From positions 558,001 through 622,000 of the forward strand of contig NZ_CP118574.1 of NCBI RefSeq assembly GCF_028898845.1: 64,000 nt of DNA, read 5' to 3'. Both the position numbers and the translations under genes were made by a program. The notes beneath the pieces were generated by a model. That model was not told the origin of the DNA. It did not search any database and saw only the letters and a list, made by a program, of their open reading frames with translations. Positions 63,887 to 64,000 of the stretch are shown one piece after another (position 1 is the stretch's first letter; every line of letters begins with the position of its first letter). Origin of the DNA: Streptomyces sp. WZ-12 (GTDB taxonomy: Bacteria > Actinomycetota > Actinomycetes > Streptomycetales > Streptomycetaceae).

Positions 63887-64000
63887 CTACTCGTACGAGA
63901 TCTCGTAAGTGCCGGCGCCGTCGCGGTCGATCCACAGGATCCAGTCGCGGCCCGTCCATTCGCCTGCGGGGCTGCCGGGGGCTGCCGGGTCCGGGGGAAG
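63887..64000 (-). CDS. C-terminal end of a further gene of the large-protein operon (partial)
   Basis: The frame enters from the right edge and ends with EWTGRDWILWIDRDGAGTYE and a stop at 63887-63889. Only 37 residues are visible. The stop is 10 bp before the start of the DUF6603-like gene on the same strand, so it is the upstream member of the operon. The W-rich end looks like a beta strand; nothing more can be said. Confidence 0.6.
   Translation of the reverse strand, partial: LPPDPAAPGSPAGEWTGRDWILWIDRDGAGTYEISYE

Overview
The window is high-GC actinomycete DNA, almost certainly Streptomyces or a close relative in the Streptomycetaceae. The reasons are G/C-rich third codon positions, frequent GTG/TTG starts, rare TTA codons in regulatory and secreted genes, large LAL-type LuxR regulators, a mycothiol-type maleylpyruvate isomerase and several TetR/SARP-era style neighbours. 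The mixture of single-gene transcription units and decayed genes looks like an accessory chromosome arm rather than core genome. Truncated genes include ISAs1 and IS3 transposases, an NRPS adenylation domain, AGCS symporter, GNAT, CoA-transferase, HBL-like toxin, DNA methylase and an nSTAND ATPase. No tRNA, rRNA or CRISPR array was seen.

Left part (1-17 kb): tail of a DEAD/DEAH helicase; a dienelactone-hydrolase-like protein that lacks the usual cysteine nucleophile; an ISAs1 remnant; a LAL regulator with a TTA codon at position 3 and a four-unit 12-bp repeat upstream; an NRPS remnant; an MBL-fold hydrolase and a VOC protein. A divergent pair of secreted proteins follows (a beta-stalk protein with a trefoil-like tail, and a NucA/NucB-type nuclease with a TTA codon). 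Then come an endonuclease VII-like protein, a TetR/SDR pair sharing two palindromic operators, an XRE/SDR pair, and a decayed IS3 element.

Middle (17-36 kb): a complete peptide ABC importer operon in the order permease C, binding protein, permease B, ATPase D, ATPase F. After it lie fragments (ATPase, AGCS symporter), an orphan OmpR-type response regulator, a 5'-truncated GNAT, a TetR/amidase pair with a perfect operator, and a breakpoint at about 31.58 kb. At that breakpoint a CoA-transferase and an HBL-type toxin, both cut at their 3' ends, are joined tail to tail. A MobA-like nucleotidyltransferase plus FolC-like ligase pair closes this region.

Right part (36-50 kb): a DNA methylase remnant and an nSTAND remnant, then a gentisate operon (gentisate dioxygenase, fumarylpyruvate hydrolase, mycothiol-dependent maleylpyruvate isomerase, alcohol dehydrogenase) under a divergent IclR regulator, with an aldehyde dehydrogenase and a second LAL regulator behind it. 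A second IS3 remnant and a LysR regulator with two oxidoreductases follow.

Far right (50.6-64 kb): an operon of at least five genes on the minus strand, running out of the window, tightly coupled by 4-nt ATGA overlaps. It encodes four very large proteins with no signal peptide: a 1,791-aa DUF6603-like protein fused to a C-terminal beta-propeller, a 785-aa and a 1,282-aa protein of unknown function, and a 566-aa fibre-like protein (Ig-like domain, 12-residue beta repeats, jelly-roll-like head). This is the strongest candidate in the window for an undescribed multi-protein system.
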